NCBI RefSeq assembly: GCF_002310375.3 | Contig: NZ_CP023315.3 | Location: forward strand, 124,001-188,000 | DNA length: 64,000 bases | Direction: 5' to 3' | Source of the DNA: Caulobacter vibrioides | GTDB taxonomy: Bacteria > Pseudomonadota > Alphaproteobacteria > Caulobacterales > Caulobacteraceae | In this document: positions 11,118 to 19,692 of the stretch, in pieces | How positions within the stretch are numbered: position 1 is the first letter of the stretch | Layout: every line of letters begins with the position of its first letter | The notes under the pieces: generated by a model | Seen by the model: only the letters and a program-made list of their open reading frames with translations | What the model was told of the DNA's origin: nothing | Database searches by the model: none | Translations under genes and position numbers: made by a program

Positions 11118-11278
11118 GGTCGTGCTGTCGTCTCTTTAGGGTCGTCGTCGGACCGCGAAACGATCCGAAATGCAGATTTATGCGATGCGGTCTTTAGCCA
11201 GTGCTAAAGGCGCCTCACGGAAATTCGCGTGTCGGTAGGCATAATCCTGTCGGCGCGTTCTACAAGGGATCATGGCCC

Positions 11279-13099
11279 ATGTGCGGCATTATCGGCATCG
11301 TCGGAAAAGAACCCGTCGCCGACCGGCTGATCGAGAGCCTAAAGCGGCTCGAGTATCGCGGCTATGACTCCGCCGGCGTCGCGGGCGTCGTCGACGGAAC
11401 GGTTCAGCGCCGTCGCGCCCAGGGCAAGATCAAGGCCCTGGAGGCCGTGCTGGCCGATGAGCCGCTGACGGCGACCACCGGCATCGGTCACACCCGCTGG
11501 GCCACGCATGGCGCGCCCAATGTCCGCAACGCCCACCCGCACACCGCCGGTCGCGTCACCCTGGTGCACAACGGCATCATCGAAAACTTCGCCGAGCTGA
11601 AGGCCGAGCTGGCCGCCGCCGGGCGGACGTTCGAGAGCGACACCGACACCGAGGTCATCGCCCAGCTGATCGACGTGGCGCTGGCCAAGGGGCTGGCGCC
11701 GCTGGACGCTTTCAAGGCCACGCTGGACCGGCTGACCGGGGCCTACGCCCTGGCGGTGCTGATCCAGGGTGAAGCGGACCTGCTGCTGGGCGCGCGTCGC
11801 GGCAGCCCGCTGGTGGTCGGCGAGGGCCAGGGCGAGATGTTCCTGGGCTCGGACGCCCTGGCCGTCGGCCCCTTCACCAACCGGGTGATTTATCTGGAGG
11901 AGGGCGACTATGTGGCCCTCGACCACGACAACCGCCGCATCTTCGACGCCTCGGGCGCGCCGGTCGAGCGGCCCGTGCGCGTGGTGCCGACCTCGTCGGT
12001 CATGCTGGAGAAGGGCAACTACCGGCACTTCATGGAAAAGGAGATCCATGATCAGCCCGAAGGCTGCCAGCGCACGATCGCGGCCTATGTCGACACCCTG
12101 ACCTCGAAGGCGGCCGTGCCGGGCGATATCGACTTCGCCACGCTGGATCGGATCCAGATCGTCGCCTGCGGCACCTCCTACATTGCCGGCGTGATCGGCA
12201 AGTACCTGATCGAGCAGCTGGCCGACCTGCCGGTCGATGTCGAGATCGCCTCGGAGTTCCGCTACCGCACCCCGGCCCTGCGGCCCGGCTCGCTGGTCGT
12301 GGCCATGTCGCAGTCGGGCGAGACCGCCGACACCCTGGCGGCCCTGCGCTATTGCAAGGCCAAGGGCATGAAGAGCGCCGTGGTCGTCAACGCCCAGGAA
12401 TCGACCATGGCCCGCGAGGTCGACGTGGTCTGGCCGATCCATTGCGGGCCCGAGATTGGCGTCGCCTCGACCAAGGCCTTCACCGCCCAGGTCAGTGTGA
12501 TGATCGCCCTGGCCATCGCCGCGGCCAAGGCGCGCGGGACGATCGACGCGGCCGAGGAGCAGCGCCTGGTGAAGGTGCTCTTGGAGGCTCCGCGCCTGAT
12601 CGCCGAGGCCATCGGCCTGGAAGACGCCATCAAGGAGATCGCCGCCGACGTCGCCAAGGCCCGCGACGTGCTCTATCTGGGTCGCGGCCCGATGTCGGCC
12701 CTGGCCCTGGAAGGCGCGCTGAAGCTGAAGGAAATCAGCTACATCCACGCCGAGGGCTATGCCGCCGGCGAGCTGAAGCACGGCCCGATCGCCCTTGTGG
12801 ACGACCAGACCCCGATCGTCATCCTGGCCCCCTATGACAGCTATTTCGAGAAGTCGGCCTCGAACATGAGCGAGGTGATGGCGCGCGGCGGCCAGGTGAT
12901 CTTCATCACCGACACCGAAGGCGTGAAGCACGCGCCGGCGGGGGCCAAGGTGGTCGTGACCGCGCCGGCCTCGGACCCGCTGGTCTCGACCCTGGTGATG
13001 TCGGCCCCGATCCAGCTGCTGGCCTACCACGTCGCCGTGGTGAAGGGCGCGGACGTCGATCAGCCGCGGAACCTGGCCAAGTCGGTGACGGTGGAGTGA
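11279..13099 (+). CDS. glmS: Glutamine--fructose-6-phosphate aminotransferase GlmS
   Basis: Makes glucosamine-6-phosphate from fructose-6-phosphate and glutamine, the first committed step of amino-sugar synthesis. It is 606 aa. The start at 11279 is fixed by biochemistry: Met is removed to expose Cys2 (MCGIIGIVG), the glutaminase nucleophile. Two SIS sugar-isomerase domains follow (CGTSYIAG, SQSGETADTLAALR), and the C-terminus LAKSVTVE is the usual one. No glmS ribozyme is visible in the leader. It pairs divergently with glmM. Confidence 0.98.
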   Translation: MCGIIGIVGKEPVADRLIESLKRLEYRGYDSAGVAGVVDGTVQRRRAQGKIKALEAVLADEPLTATTGIGHTRWATHGAPNVRNAHPHTAGRVTLVHNGIIENFAELKAELAAAGRTFESDTDTEVIAQLIDVALAKGLAPLDAFKATLDRLTGAYALAVLIQGEADLLLGARRGSPLVVGEGQGEMFLGSDALAVGPFTNRVIYLEEGDYVALDHDNRRIFDASGAPVERPVRVVPTSSVMLEKGNYRHFMEKEIHDQPEGCQRTIAAYVDTLTSKAAVPGDIDFATLDRIQIVACGTSYIAGVIGKYLIEQLADLPVDVEIASEFRYRTPALRPGSLVVAMSQSGETADTLAALRYCKAKGMKSAVVVNAQESTMAREVDVVWPIHCGPEIGVASTKAFTAQVSVMIALAIAAAKARGTIDAAEEQRLVKVLLEAPRLIAEAIGLEDAIKEIAADVAKARDVLYLGRGPMSALALEGALKLKEISYIHAEGYAAGELKHGPIALVDDQTPIVILAPYDSYFEKSASNMSEVMARGGQVIFITDTEGVKHAPAGAKVVVTAPASDPLVSTLVMSAPIQLLAYHVAVVKGADVDQPRNLAKSVTVE

Positions 13100-13108
13100 C
13101 ACGGGTAG

Positions 13109-13175
13109 GCGCCCCCTCCCCCGCTGCACGGGGGAGGTGGCGCGCCGCGCAGGCGCGGCGTGACGGAGGGGGCGC
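13109..13175. repeat. GC-rich inverted repeat, family A short copy 3
   Basis: A short version with perfect 10-bp ends, GCGCCCCCTC at 13109-13118 and GAGGGGGCGC at 13166-13175. Internal arms are CTCCCCC/GGGGGAG and CGCGCC/GGCGCG. It lies between the convergent glmS and cyclopropane synthase-like genes. Confidence 0.75.
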
Positions 13176-13176
13176 T

Positions 13177-14355
13177 CTACCGGCTTCCCAGCAGGTAGTC
13201 CCGCGTCAGCGGAACCGCGTCGCGCTTTTTGGCCAGCTGGATCTGGAAGACCATGTGGCCGCCGTGTCGGAAGCCCAGCTCCGCCCCAGCCAGGTAGAAC
13301 TCCCACATCCGCCGGAACCGCTCATCGAACATCTGCGGGATGTCCGGGTCGGCCATGAAGCGCTCGCGCCAGATGCGGCAGGTTTCAGCGTAGTGCAGAC
13401 GCAGGATCTCGATGTCGGTGATCCAGAGGCCCGCCCGCTCGATCGCGGTGACGATTTCCGACAGGCCAGGGATATAGCCGCCGGGGAAGATGTACTTCTG
13501 GGTGAAGGCGTTGGTCGCGCCGGGGCCATGCATCTTGCCGATGGAATGGATTAGGGCCACGCCGTCCTCGTCCAGCAGCCGCGCGATGGTGTCGAAATAG
13601 GTCTGGAAGTTGGGCGCGCCGACATGCTCGAGCATGCCCACCGAGACGATGCGGTCGAACGGTTCGCTCAGATCGCGATAATCGGTCAGGCGGAAGTCGA
13701 TCTGGTCGGAGAGCTCCGCCTCTTCGACCCGCGCCTTGGCCAGGGCCAGCTGCTCGGTCGACAGGGTGACCCCGGTCATCCGCGCCCCGAAGTCCTTGGC
13801 CAGCGTCATGGAGAGGCCGCCCCAGCCCGAACCGATGTCTAGCGTCTTCATGCCGGGCTGGATCAGGAGCTTGCGGCCGATCAGCGCCTTCTTGGCGGCC
13901 TGGGCTTCCTCGAGCGTCATGTCGGCGCGTTCGAAATAGGCGCAGGAGTACTGCATGTCGGCGTCGAGGAACCGTCGATAGAGGTCGTTGGACAGGTCAT
14001 AGTGGTGGGCGACGTTGCGGCGCGAGGCGACGCGGTCGTTGACCTGCTGGAGCTGTCGTTTGACGGCTTTGCGCCAGCGCGTGAAAGCCAAGCTCCGCTT
14101 GGGTTTGCGCCCGCCGCTCTCGCCGACGATGGTCAGCAGATCCGAGATCGTGCCCCGCTCGAAGACGATGTCGCCCTCCATATAGCCTTCGCCGAGGCCA
14201 AGGCTGGGATTGGCGAGGCGCCGCAGGCCCCGGGCGCTGACCCGCATCACTACGGACGGGCCGGTTCCATCGCCGGCCCTGACGACGCGCCCCCCCGGCA
14301 GGTGCGCCGTAAGGTCGCCGGTCTTGATCATCTTGCTAAGCAGCGCTTCGATCAT
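13177..14355 (-). CDS. Cyclopropane-fatty-acyl-phospholipid synthase family methyltransferase
   Basis: A 392-aa SAM-dependent enzyme of the Cfa/CmaA family, which adds a methylene group across double bonds of membrane phospholipid acyl chains. It has the N-terminal lipid-binding region, then YDLSNDLYRRFLDADMQYSCAYF, the SAM motif LDIGSGWGGL and the active-site region around YIFPGGYIPGLSE. The ATG at 14355 is preferred (AAAGG 7 nt upstream); a longer frame reads into the divergent TrmO-like gene. Close paralogues exist in the family, so the exact product is uncertain. Confidence 0.88.
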   Translation of the reverse strand: MIEALLSKMIKTGDLTAHLPGGRVVRAGDGTGPSVVMRVSARGLRRLANPSLGLGEGYMEGDIVFERGTISDLLTIVGESGGRKPKRSLAFTRWRKAVKRQLQQVNDRVASRRNVAHHYDLSNDLYRRFLDADMQYSCAYFERADMTLEEAQAAKKALIGRKLLIQPGMKTLDIGSGWGGLSMTLAKDFGARMTGVTLSTEQLALAKARVEEAELSDQIDFRLTDYRDLSEPFDRIVSVGMLEHVGAPNFQTYFDTIARLLDEDGVALIHSIGKMHGPGATNAFTQKYIFPGGYIPGLSEIVTAIERAGLWITDIEILRLHYAETCRIWRERFMADPDIPQMFDERFRRMWEFYLAGAELGFRHGGHMVFQIQLAKKRDAVPLTRDYLLGSR

Positions 14356-14419
14356 GACAGTGCCTTTGGAAAAGGTTTGTCCGCGAGAGGCGCTCGCATC
14401 TTCCGTGTAAGGACGCGCA

Positions 14420-14881
14420 ATGTCGATCATGTTGACGCCGATCGGACAGGTGGAGGGCGGCCGGACGGTTCCGGAGGATGACGACTGGGGCGACAGCCGC
14501 GCCCGGATCGTTCTGGATCCCGCGCGTTTCGACGACGAGGCGCTGTTGGGCCTGGATACCTTCAGCCACGCCGAGGTGATCTTTGTGTTCGACAAGGTCG
14601 GCGACGATCAGATCGTCACGGGCGCCCGCCATCCGCGCGGCAACAAGGACTGGCCGCGTATCGGCATCTTCGCCCAGCGCGGCAAGAACCGGCCCAACCG
14701 GATCGGCGTCACGGTCTGCGAGATCGTCTCGGTCGCGGGCCGGGTGCTGGAGGTGCGCGGGCTGGACGCCATCGACGGCACGCCGGTGCTGGACATCAAG
14801 CCGGTGATGAGCGGCTTTGCGCCGCGCGGCGCGGTCCGCGAGCCCGACTGGGCCAAGGCGATCATGGAGCAGTACTGGTGA
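14420..14881 (+). CDS. TrmO/TsaA-family tRNA m6t6A37 methyltransferase-like protein
   Basis: A 153-aa beta-barrel SAM-dependent methyltransferase of the TsaA/TrmO family, which N6-methylates t6A at position 37 of certain tRNAs. Diagnostic segments are LTPIGQVEGG at the N-terminus, GIFAQRGKNRPNRIGVT in the middle and VLDIKPVMSGF near the end. It is shorter than E. coli TrmO and lacks its C-terminal extension, so a different RNA or nucleotide target is possible. Its stop overlaps the start of the next gene. Confidence 0.85.
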   Translation: MSIMLTPIGQVEGGRTVPEDDDWGDSRARIVLDPARFDDEALLGLDTFSHAEVIFVFDKVGDDQIVTGARHPRGNKDWPRIGIFAQRGKNRPNRIGVTVCEIVSVAGRVLEVRGLDAIDGTPVLDIKPVMSGFAPRGAVREPDWAKAIMEQYW

Positions 14882-15396
14882 GCGCGGGCCTCGTCGTCTC
14901 CCGGGCCGGCGCCGACGAGGCGCCGGTCATCGCCAACCTGATGCAGTTCTATCTCCACGATTTCTCGGAGCTGTGGTTCGACCGCGCGGTCGAGGGGGAG
15001 CTGGCTCCTGACGGGCGCTACTCGGACTATCCCGGCCTGGAGGCCTACTGGCGCGATCCCGCCCGCCAGGCGTGGCTGTTCCGGATCAAGGGCCTGCCGG
15101 TGGGCTTCGCCCTCGTCGACGACGTCGCCCACTCGCACGCCCCGATCGACCGGGCGGTGGCCGAGTTCTTCGTCGTGCGCAAGCATCGCCGGCGCGGCGT
15201 GGGCCTGGCCGCCGCCCATGCGCTGTTCGGCTCGGCCTGGGGCGTCTGGGAGGCTGCGACCGTTCGTCGGAACGTCGGCGCGCTCGCCTTCTGGCGCAAG
15301 GCGGCCGAGACCTATCCGGGCGTGCGGGATGTGGTCGAGGAAGACCGCCACGACGCCCGCTGGGACGGCGCGGTGCTCACCTTCCGCGTAGGCTAG
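14878..15396 (+). CDS. GNAT-family N-acetyltransferase
   Basis: A 172-aa acetyl-CoA-dependent acyltransferase. The acetyl-CoA pyrophosphate-binding loop is RKHRRRGVGLAAAHALF (about residues 100-116), preceded by the expected beta4 strand VAEFFVV. The substrate is unknown. It starts with GTG, overlapping the TrmO-like stop by 4 nt (GTGA), so the two are translationally coupled. Its 3' end overlaps the tail of the opposite-strand NTF2-like gene by 4 nt. Confidence 0.85.
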   Translation: MSAGLVVSRAGADEAPVIANLMQFYLHDFSELWFDRAVEGELAPDGRYSDYPGLEAYWRDPARQAWLFRIKGLPVGFALVDDVAHSHAPIDRAVAEFFVVRKHRRRGVGLAAAHALFGSAWGVWEAATVRRNVGALAFWRKAAETYPGVRDVVEEDRHDARWDGAVLTFRVG

Positions 15397-15851
15397 CGCT
15401 TCCGAAGTTCGGGACAGGCGTCGGGTTCGGCGGTCCAGCTGACACTGGCGACCTTCCAGGCGCCCTCGGTCTTGGCCAGGGTGAAGACATTGACCCCGCA
15501 GTGGACGGTCTTGCCCTCGCGCGTGATCTCGAACGGCCCCGTGACCGTCGCCAGGGCGCCGCGCCGCACGACGACGGGCGACCACATCCATTCCTTCAGT
15601 CCGGGCGCGACCTTCTTGCCGAAGCTGTCCTCGAAGCCGAACCGGCGGACATCGACCGTACCGTCGGGCTTCGTCGACAGAGCCATCAGCGGGATGTTGG
15701 GCAGGGCGGCGGCGCGCATGGCGACCGGGTCGGCGGCTTCGAGGCCGTCGAAGAAGGCCTGGGTCGTGGCGAGCACGGCCTTGTCCTCGGCGTCTGCGGG
15801 AACAGCCGTGATGGTCAGGGCGGCGGCGAGGCCGATCGCGATCAGAGGCAT
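15393..15851 (-). CDS. Secreted NTF2/SnoaL-like fold protein, function unknown
   Basis: A 152-aa protein with a Sec signal peptide (LIAIGLAAALTITAVPADA). The mature part resembles the NTF2-like cone fold: a helical start (TTQAFFDGLEAADPVAMRAA) and alternating strands ending VNVFTLAKTEGAWKVASVSW. Two cysteines (near CGVNVF and DACPEL) could form a disulfide in the periplasm. It begins 8 nt after the YkvA-like gene, so the two are probably co-transcribed. No function is indicated. Confidence 0.72.
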   Translation of the reverse strand: MPLIAIGLAAALTITAVPADAEDKAVLATTQAFFDGLEAADPVAMRAAALPNIPLMALSTKPDGTVDVRRFGFEDSFGKKVAPGLKEWMWSPVVVRRGALATVTGPFEITREGKTVHCGVNVFTLAKTEGAWKVASVSWTAEPDACPELRKR

Positions 15852-15859
15852 GGTCTTCC

Positions 15860-16270
15860 TCAGGCGTCGTCTGACAGGCGCGCAAGGAACGCCTTGGCGG
15901 CGTCCCTGTGGCGGGGTTTCAGCGTCTTGCCCAGGATCGCCACTAGGGCCGCGATCACCGCGGCGTCGTCGGTGAAGCCGATCACGGGCAGGAGGTCGGG
16001 CAGGGCGTCGGTCGGCAGGACGAAATAGGCCAGGCCCGCCAGCATCATGCCCTTGGCCGCGATCGGCGTTTCCGGGTCGCGCGCGGCCCACCAGACCGAC
16101 AGCGCGTCGGCTGCGAACGGGATCTTGGCGGCCACCTTGCGGATCTTCGGCAGGAAGCCCTCGCGGACCTTCTCCTCGTTGACGCGCACGGTGGCCGGGA
16201 CCAGCGCCTTGGCCGGATCCAGCACCTCGTTGACGTTTACGTCGGGGGACGGTTTGGCGTCGCCGCTCAT
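15860..16270 (-). CDS. YkvA family (DUF1232) protein
   Basis: A 136-aa protein carrying the DUF1232 membrane-associated motif. The diagnostic run is LAYFVLPTDALPDLLPVIGF followed by TDDAAVI, at about residues 80-106. Its biochemical role is unknown; the family often associates with membranes. It is divergent from the SDR gene at 16343 with a 72-bp gap and leads a two-gene leftward unit. Confidence 0.88.
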   Translation of the reverse strand: MSGDAKPSPDVNVNEVLDPAKALVPATVRVNEEKVREGFLPKIRKVAAKIPFAADALSVWWAARDPETPIAAKGMMLAGLAYFVLPTDALPDLLPVIGFTDDAAVIAALVAILGKTLKPRHRDAAKAFLARLSDDA

Positions 16271-16342
16271 CGGGATAAACCTCTGTTCAAACTCGATCCT
16301 AAACGCGAACGCTTCAAACGCGAACTAGCAGGGAAACGTCCA

Positions 16343-17125
16343 ATGAAACTCGACAACACCGTCGCCGCCGTCGTCACCGGGGGCGCTTCGGGCCTCGGCG
16401 AAGCCACCGCCCGCGCGCTCGCCGCCCAAGGCGTCAAGGTCGCCCTCTTCGACATGAACGAAGAGCGCGGCCTGCAGGTCGCCAAGGAAATCGGCGGCGT
16501 GTTCTGCAAGGTCAATGTGACCAGCGACGCCGATGTCGACGCCGGCTTCGAAAAGGCCCGCGCCGCCCACGGCCAGGAGCGCATCCTGGTCAACTGCGCC
16601 GGCACCGGCAACGCGGCCAAGACCGCCAGCCGCGACAAGGCCACCGGCGAGACCAAGCACTTCCCGCTCGACGCCTTCGACCGCATCATCCAGATCAACC
16701 TCGTCGGCACGTTCCGCTGCATCGCCAAGTCGGCCAAGGGCATGCTGGATCTCGAGCCGCTGGAAGACGGCGAGCGCGGCGCGATCGTCAACACCGCCTC
16801 GGTGGCGGCGGAAGACGGCCAGATGGGCCAGGCGGCCTATTCGGCCTCGAAGGGCGGCGTCGTGGGCATGACCCTGCCGATCGCCCGCGACCTGATGAGC
16901 GAAGGCATTCGCGTCAACACCATCCTGCCGGGCATCTTCAACACCCCGCTGATGAACAATGCGCCCGAAGCGGTGAAGGCTGGCCTGGCCGCCAGCGTGC
17001 CGTTCCCCAAGCGCCTGGGTCATCCGGAAGAGTACGCCCAGCTGGCGGTCACCATGATCACCTGCGGCTACTTCAACGGCGAGGACGTGCGCCTGGACGG
17101 CGGCATCCGCATGGCGCCGCGGTAG
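16343..17125 (+). CDS. SDR-family 3-hydroxyacyl-CoA dehydrogenase (type II-like)
   Basis: A 260-aa classical short-chain dehydrogenase. The NAD-binding motif is TGGASGLGEAT (residues 13-23) and the catalytic set is Ser in NTASVAAEDG, Tyr in YSASKGG and the following Lys. The segment NAAKTASRDKATGETKHFPL and overall length resemble type II 3-hydroxyacyl-CoA dehydrogenase (HSD17B10-like), an NAD-dependent beta-oxidation enzyme. The neighbouring genes give no pathway context. Enzyme class is sure; substrate is an inference. Confidence 0.88.
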   Translation: MKLDNTVAAVVTGGASGLGEATARALAAQGVKVALFDMNEERGLQVAKEIGGVFCKVNVTSDADVDAGFEKARAAHGQERILVNCAGTGNAAKTASRDKATGETKHFPLDAFDRIIQINLVGTFRCIAKSAKGMLDLEPLEDGERGAIVNTASVAAEDGQMGQAAYSASKGGVVGMTLPIARDLMSEGIRVNTILPGIFNTPLMNNAPEAVKAGLAASVPFPKRLGHPEEYAQLAVTMITCGYFNGEDVRLDGGIRMAPR

Positions 17126-17138
17126 TCTGCGCATAAAG

Positions 17139-17265
17139 AAATCCTCCCCCAAGCGGGGGAGGTGATCGCGCAGCGATCGGAGGGGGAAGCGATGCGGGAA
17201 TCCCGCTGACACTTCCCTCTCCGTCGCTCCTTCGGATCGACACCTCTCCCCGGGGGAGAGGATTT
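17139..17265. repeat. GC-rich intergenic inverted repeat, family A copy 4
   Basis: Starts AAATCCTCCCCC and ends GGGGGAGAGGATTT. Internal dyad GATCGCGCAGCGATC. It separates the convergent SDR and lipoprotein genes, as other copies separate convergent pairs. Confidence 0.82.
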
Positions 17266-17271
17266 CCCGAC

Positions 17272-17862
17272 CTACTTCATCTCCGGCCGCACGATCGTGC
17301 TGGCCAGGTTGGTCATGATCTCGCGAGCGTCATAGGCGCGCGGATCGCCTTGCGGCTTCTGGCCCTTGTGCATCACGATCTCCGCGCCGGCCTCGAACTT
17401 CTCGACCGTGCGGATCTGGGCCCGATCGGCGAAGAAGGGGTCACCCCAGAAGGGGTCCCAGGTCCGCCAGCCATAGGCGGGGCCGTAATAGCGCCACGCC
17501 GGGCGCCAGTAGCCGTACGGATAGCCGAGGCCAAAGCCCGGCCGCGAGAACGGATCAGCCTCGACATAGGTGCGCGAGGAGCGGTCCGTGCGGTGGTCGG
17601 CGGTCTCGAACCAGTCATAGCCCTGCTGCACCGTCAGCTCGGCCGCGCGGTAGAGCAGATAGCGCTCGACGGTCTCGCGCGAGGTCAGGCTGTTGCCGGC
17701 GAACGACACGCGATAGCGGTCGCCCTCCAGCTTCTGCTCCGAGAAGCCGCCGGTGACGGCGCCGGAGGTGACGCGAGGCTGATACGGCGTCGGCGTGGCG
17801 CAGGCGGCGAGGCCGGCGGTCACGACCAGCGCGGCGGCGAGGGCGGCCTTCTTGATCGACAT
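17272..17862 (-). CDS. CC0125/CC1285-family lipoprotein
   Basis: A 196-aa exported lipoprotein. The signal sequence ends in the lipobox LAAC (Cys at residue 21 of the chosen start). The mature part has a DUF4136-like beginning (RYRVSFAGNSLTSRETVERYLLYRAAELT) followed by an aromatic, Gly/Pro-rich low-complexity stretch rich in Tyr and Trp (about residues 105-140). It matches the family named after C. crescentus CC0125. The ATG at 17862 is chosen because upstream residues would precede a canonical signal peptide. Function unknown. Confidence 0.85.
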   Translation of the reverse strand: MSIKKAALAAALVVTAGLAACATPTPYQPRVTSGAVTGGFSEQKLEGDRYRVSFAGNSLTSRETVERYLLYRAAELTVQQGYDWFETADHRTDRSSRTYVEADPFSRPGFGLGYPYGYWRPAWRYYGPAYGWRTWDPFWGDPFFADRAQIRTVEKFEAGAEIVMHKGQKPQGDPRAYDAREIMTNLASTIVRPEMK

Positions 17863-17957
17863 GACGTGCTCCTTCACGCGGAGTCCTTGGACATTGGGCT
17901 TAACTCTGGCCGCGCTTTGTGGTTTCGCCAAGGCCGCTTTGCCTCACAGGCGAAAAC

Positions 17958-18590
17958 TTAGCCGCGCGAGACGATCAAGCCGGCGGCGGTGATCAGCAGC
18001 ACCCCCACCAGGACCGCGAAGCCGCGCCGGAACCCGGGCTCGTTCATCCGGTCGGACAGCGCCGCGCCGCCGACGCCGTAGGCGGACATGCTGATCAGGT
18101 CCATGCCGATGGTGGCGCAGGCGAACATGATCAGCTGCGGGACCAGCGGCCGGTCGACGTCCAGGAACGGCGGCAGGACGGCGGTGAAGAACAGCAGGGC
18201 CTTGGGGTTGGCGATCTGCACGGCGAAGCCGTCGACAAAGGCCGACTTGCCGCCGCGCACCGTGGCGACCGCGTGGCTTTCGGCGTTTTTCCAGCCGGCC
18301 CACAGGGACTTCAGGCCCAGCCAGACCAGGTAGGCCGCGCCGGCCAGCGCCAGGATGTGAAAGGCCTGAGGAAAGGCGATGATCAGGGCGCCCAGGCCCA
18401 GGGCCGAGCCGATGAACCAGATCAGGGTGGCGGCGTTCATGCCCAACACGCCCAGGAGGGCCGCGCGCTTGCCTCGCTCCATGCCCGTGGCGATGGCGAA
18501 CAGATTGGCCGGGCCCGGCGTGATGGCCATGACGAACATGGCGACCAGAAAGGCGCCGTAGCGGGCGGGATCGACGGGCAGATGGTCCAT
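17958..18590 (-). CDS. LysE/RhtB-family amino-acid exporter
   Basis: A 210-aa inner-membrane transporter with six hydrophobic segments. The family signature AITPGPANLFAIATGMERGKR is present near residues 23-43, and NPKALLFFTAVLPPF in the fourth helix region. It should export amino acids or derivatives; the substrate cannot be predicted. The ATG at 18590 gives the usual family length. It lies 42 bp downstream of the MAPEG gene in the same direction. Confidence 0.88.
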   Translation of the reverse strand: MDHLPVDPARYGAFLVAMFVMAITPGPANLFAIATGMERGKRAALLGVLGMNAATLIWFIGSALGLGALIIAFPQAFHILALAGAAYLVWLGLKSLWAGWKNAESHAVATVRGGKSAFVDGFAVQIANPKALLFFTAVLPPFLDVDRPLVPQLIMFACATIGMDLISMSAYGVGGAALSDRMNEPGFRRGFAVLVGVLLITAAGLIVSRG

Positions 18591-18632
18591 GGCGCGGATA
18601 TAGGCCGCTCCGCCACGGACCACCAAGCAAAG

Positions 18633-19040
18633 CTAGGCGCCGACGACCGCGTAAACGTAGATCGCCCGCCCCAGGGCGCCGAACAGCAGCACCGCGGTCG
18701 CCAGCATCTGGATCATGAAGCCCAGCTCACGCTTCTTGGCGTCGGCGGCGTAGCCGAGGGCGTACAGGATCCGGCCGATGATCCAGACCACGCCGGCCGC
18801 CGCAGCGAACAGGTCGTTCCAGTAGATCGCGAACAGCCACAGCGAGGGCAGGTAGATGACCAGCCACTCGACGGTGTTGGCCTGCACGCGCAGATGACGC
18901 TCGAGCTCCGGATCGCCCGTCATGGCCGGGGCGTCGATGCCGGTGCGCCGACGCGCCCCGCCGATCCGCATGATCATCCAGACATAGACCAACAGCGAAA
19001 CCAGGGTGACGATCGCCACCAGCGCATGGGATTGTTGCAT
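18633..19040 (-). CDS. MAPEG family membrane protein
   Basis: A 135-aa, four-helix membrane protein of the MAPEG family (microsomal glutathione transferase-like). The key segment is ERHLRVQANTVEWLVIYLP, containing the conserved Arg and Asn-Thr-x-Glu that line the glutathione site in known members, and GRILYALGYA in the third helix. Bacterial members mostly lack an assigned substrate. Probably co-transcribed with the LysE-type exporter. Confidence 0.87.
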   Translation of the reverse strand: MQQSHALVAIVTLVSLLVYVWMIMRIGGARRRTGIDAPAMTGDPELERHLRVQANTVEWLVIYLPSLWLFAIYWNDLFAAAAGVVWIIGRILYALGYAADAKKRELGFMIQMLATAVLLFGALGRAIYVYAVVGA

Positions 19041-19257
19041 CTGTTTGTTCCCTCCGGACGGCCTCCCCGGGCCGCGTAAGGGTTGACCCTAGTCGGGTTT
19101 GGCGCGCCTTGGCATCCCCTCCCGCGAGGCGTAAGGGCTTGCGCGCCAGATCGTGGTTCGGGGCGGCGGTCATCGCCCGGGCGCGGAGCCATTGGAACCT
19201 CGCCCGGCTTCGCTCGCTTTTCCCGCTGACGATCCTCATCCGCGGAGGCTTTGCGCC

Positions 19258-19458
19258 ATGCGAGTGGACTTCACGGCGATCGCCGAGATCGACTACACCC
19301 CCGAACACGGCAAGCTGTTCGTCACGTTCCACGATGGCGACGAATACGTCTATGTCGGCGTGCCCGAGCGGATCAGCGCAGCGTTCTACAGGTCGCGCTC
19401 GAAGGGCCGGTTCTTCCAGCGGATCATTCGGGACCGGTATCCGTACAACCGGGTGTGA
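19258..19458 (+). CDS. KTSC-domain small protein
   Basis: A 66-aa KTSC domain, a small beta-rich module found alone or fused to lysyl-tRNA synthetase-related and other proteins. Seen are the YTPEHGKLFVTFHDGDEYVYVG-like strands, split here as LFVTFHDGDEYVYVGVP, and the closing FYRSRSKGRFFQRIIRDRY. The ATG at 19258 has GGAGG at 19243-19247. The biochemical role is unknown. It is isolated, with a repeat directly downstream. Confidence 0.85.
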   Translation: MRVDFTAIAEIDYTPEHGKLFVTFHDGDEYVYVGVPERISAAFYRSRSKGRFFQRIIRDRYPYNRV

Positions 19459-19474
19459 GGCGGACCCAGGTTTA

Positions 19475-19606
19475 CTTCTCCCCTTGCGGGAGAAGGTGTC
19501 AGCGAAGCTGACGGATGAGGGGTTGAAAAGCGTCTCAGGATAGCCGAGCGCGACCCCTCACCCGACCGCCTTCGGCGGCCACCCTCTCCCGCAAGGGGAG
19601 AGGGGT
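19475..19606. repeat. GC-rich intergenic inverted repeat, family A variant copy 5
   Basis: Outer arms TTCTCCCCTTGCGGGAGAAGG and its counterpart CTCTCCCGCAAGGGGAGAGG, with the inner dyad GTCAGCGAAGCTGAC and CGACCGCCTTCGGCGG. It is more diverged from the other four but keeps the same modular order. It sits between KTSC and argG, which converge. Confidence 0.7.
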
Positions 19607-19631
19607 TCTCGAACGCGCCACGACGCGCCAA

Positions 19632-19666
19632 AGAAAACGGCGCCGCGAGGTCTCCCTCGCGACGCC
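19632..19666 (-). terminator. Rho-independent terminator of argG
   Basis: Read leftward, GGCGTCGCGAGG pairs with CCTCGCGGCGCC around a GAGA loop (one mismatched position), then comes GTTTTCTTT. It starts 27 bp beyond the argG stop. Confidence 0.75.
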
Positions 19667-19692
19667 CTTTGATCGTCTGGCCCTAAAGCCGC

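Noticed and set aside
11118..11278. glmS ribozyme in the glmS leader
   Set aside because: That element belongs mainly to Gram-positive bacteria and neither its core nor enough room is seen here.
11339..13306. Reverse 655-aa frame under glmS
   Set aside because: Shadow of glmS; no recognisable domain.
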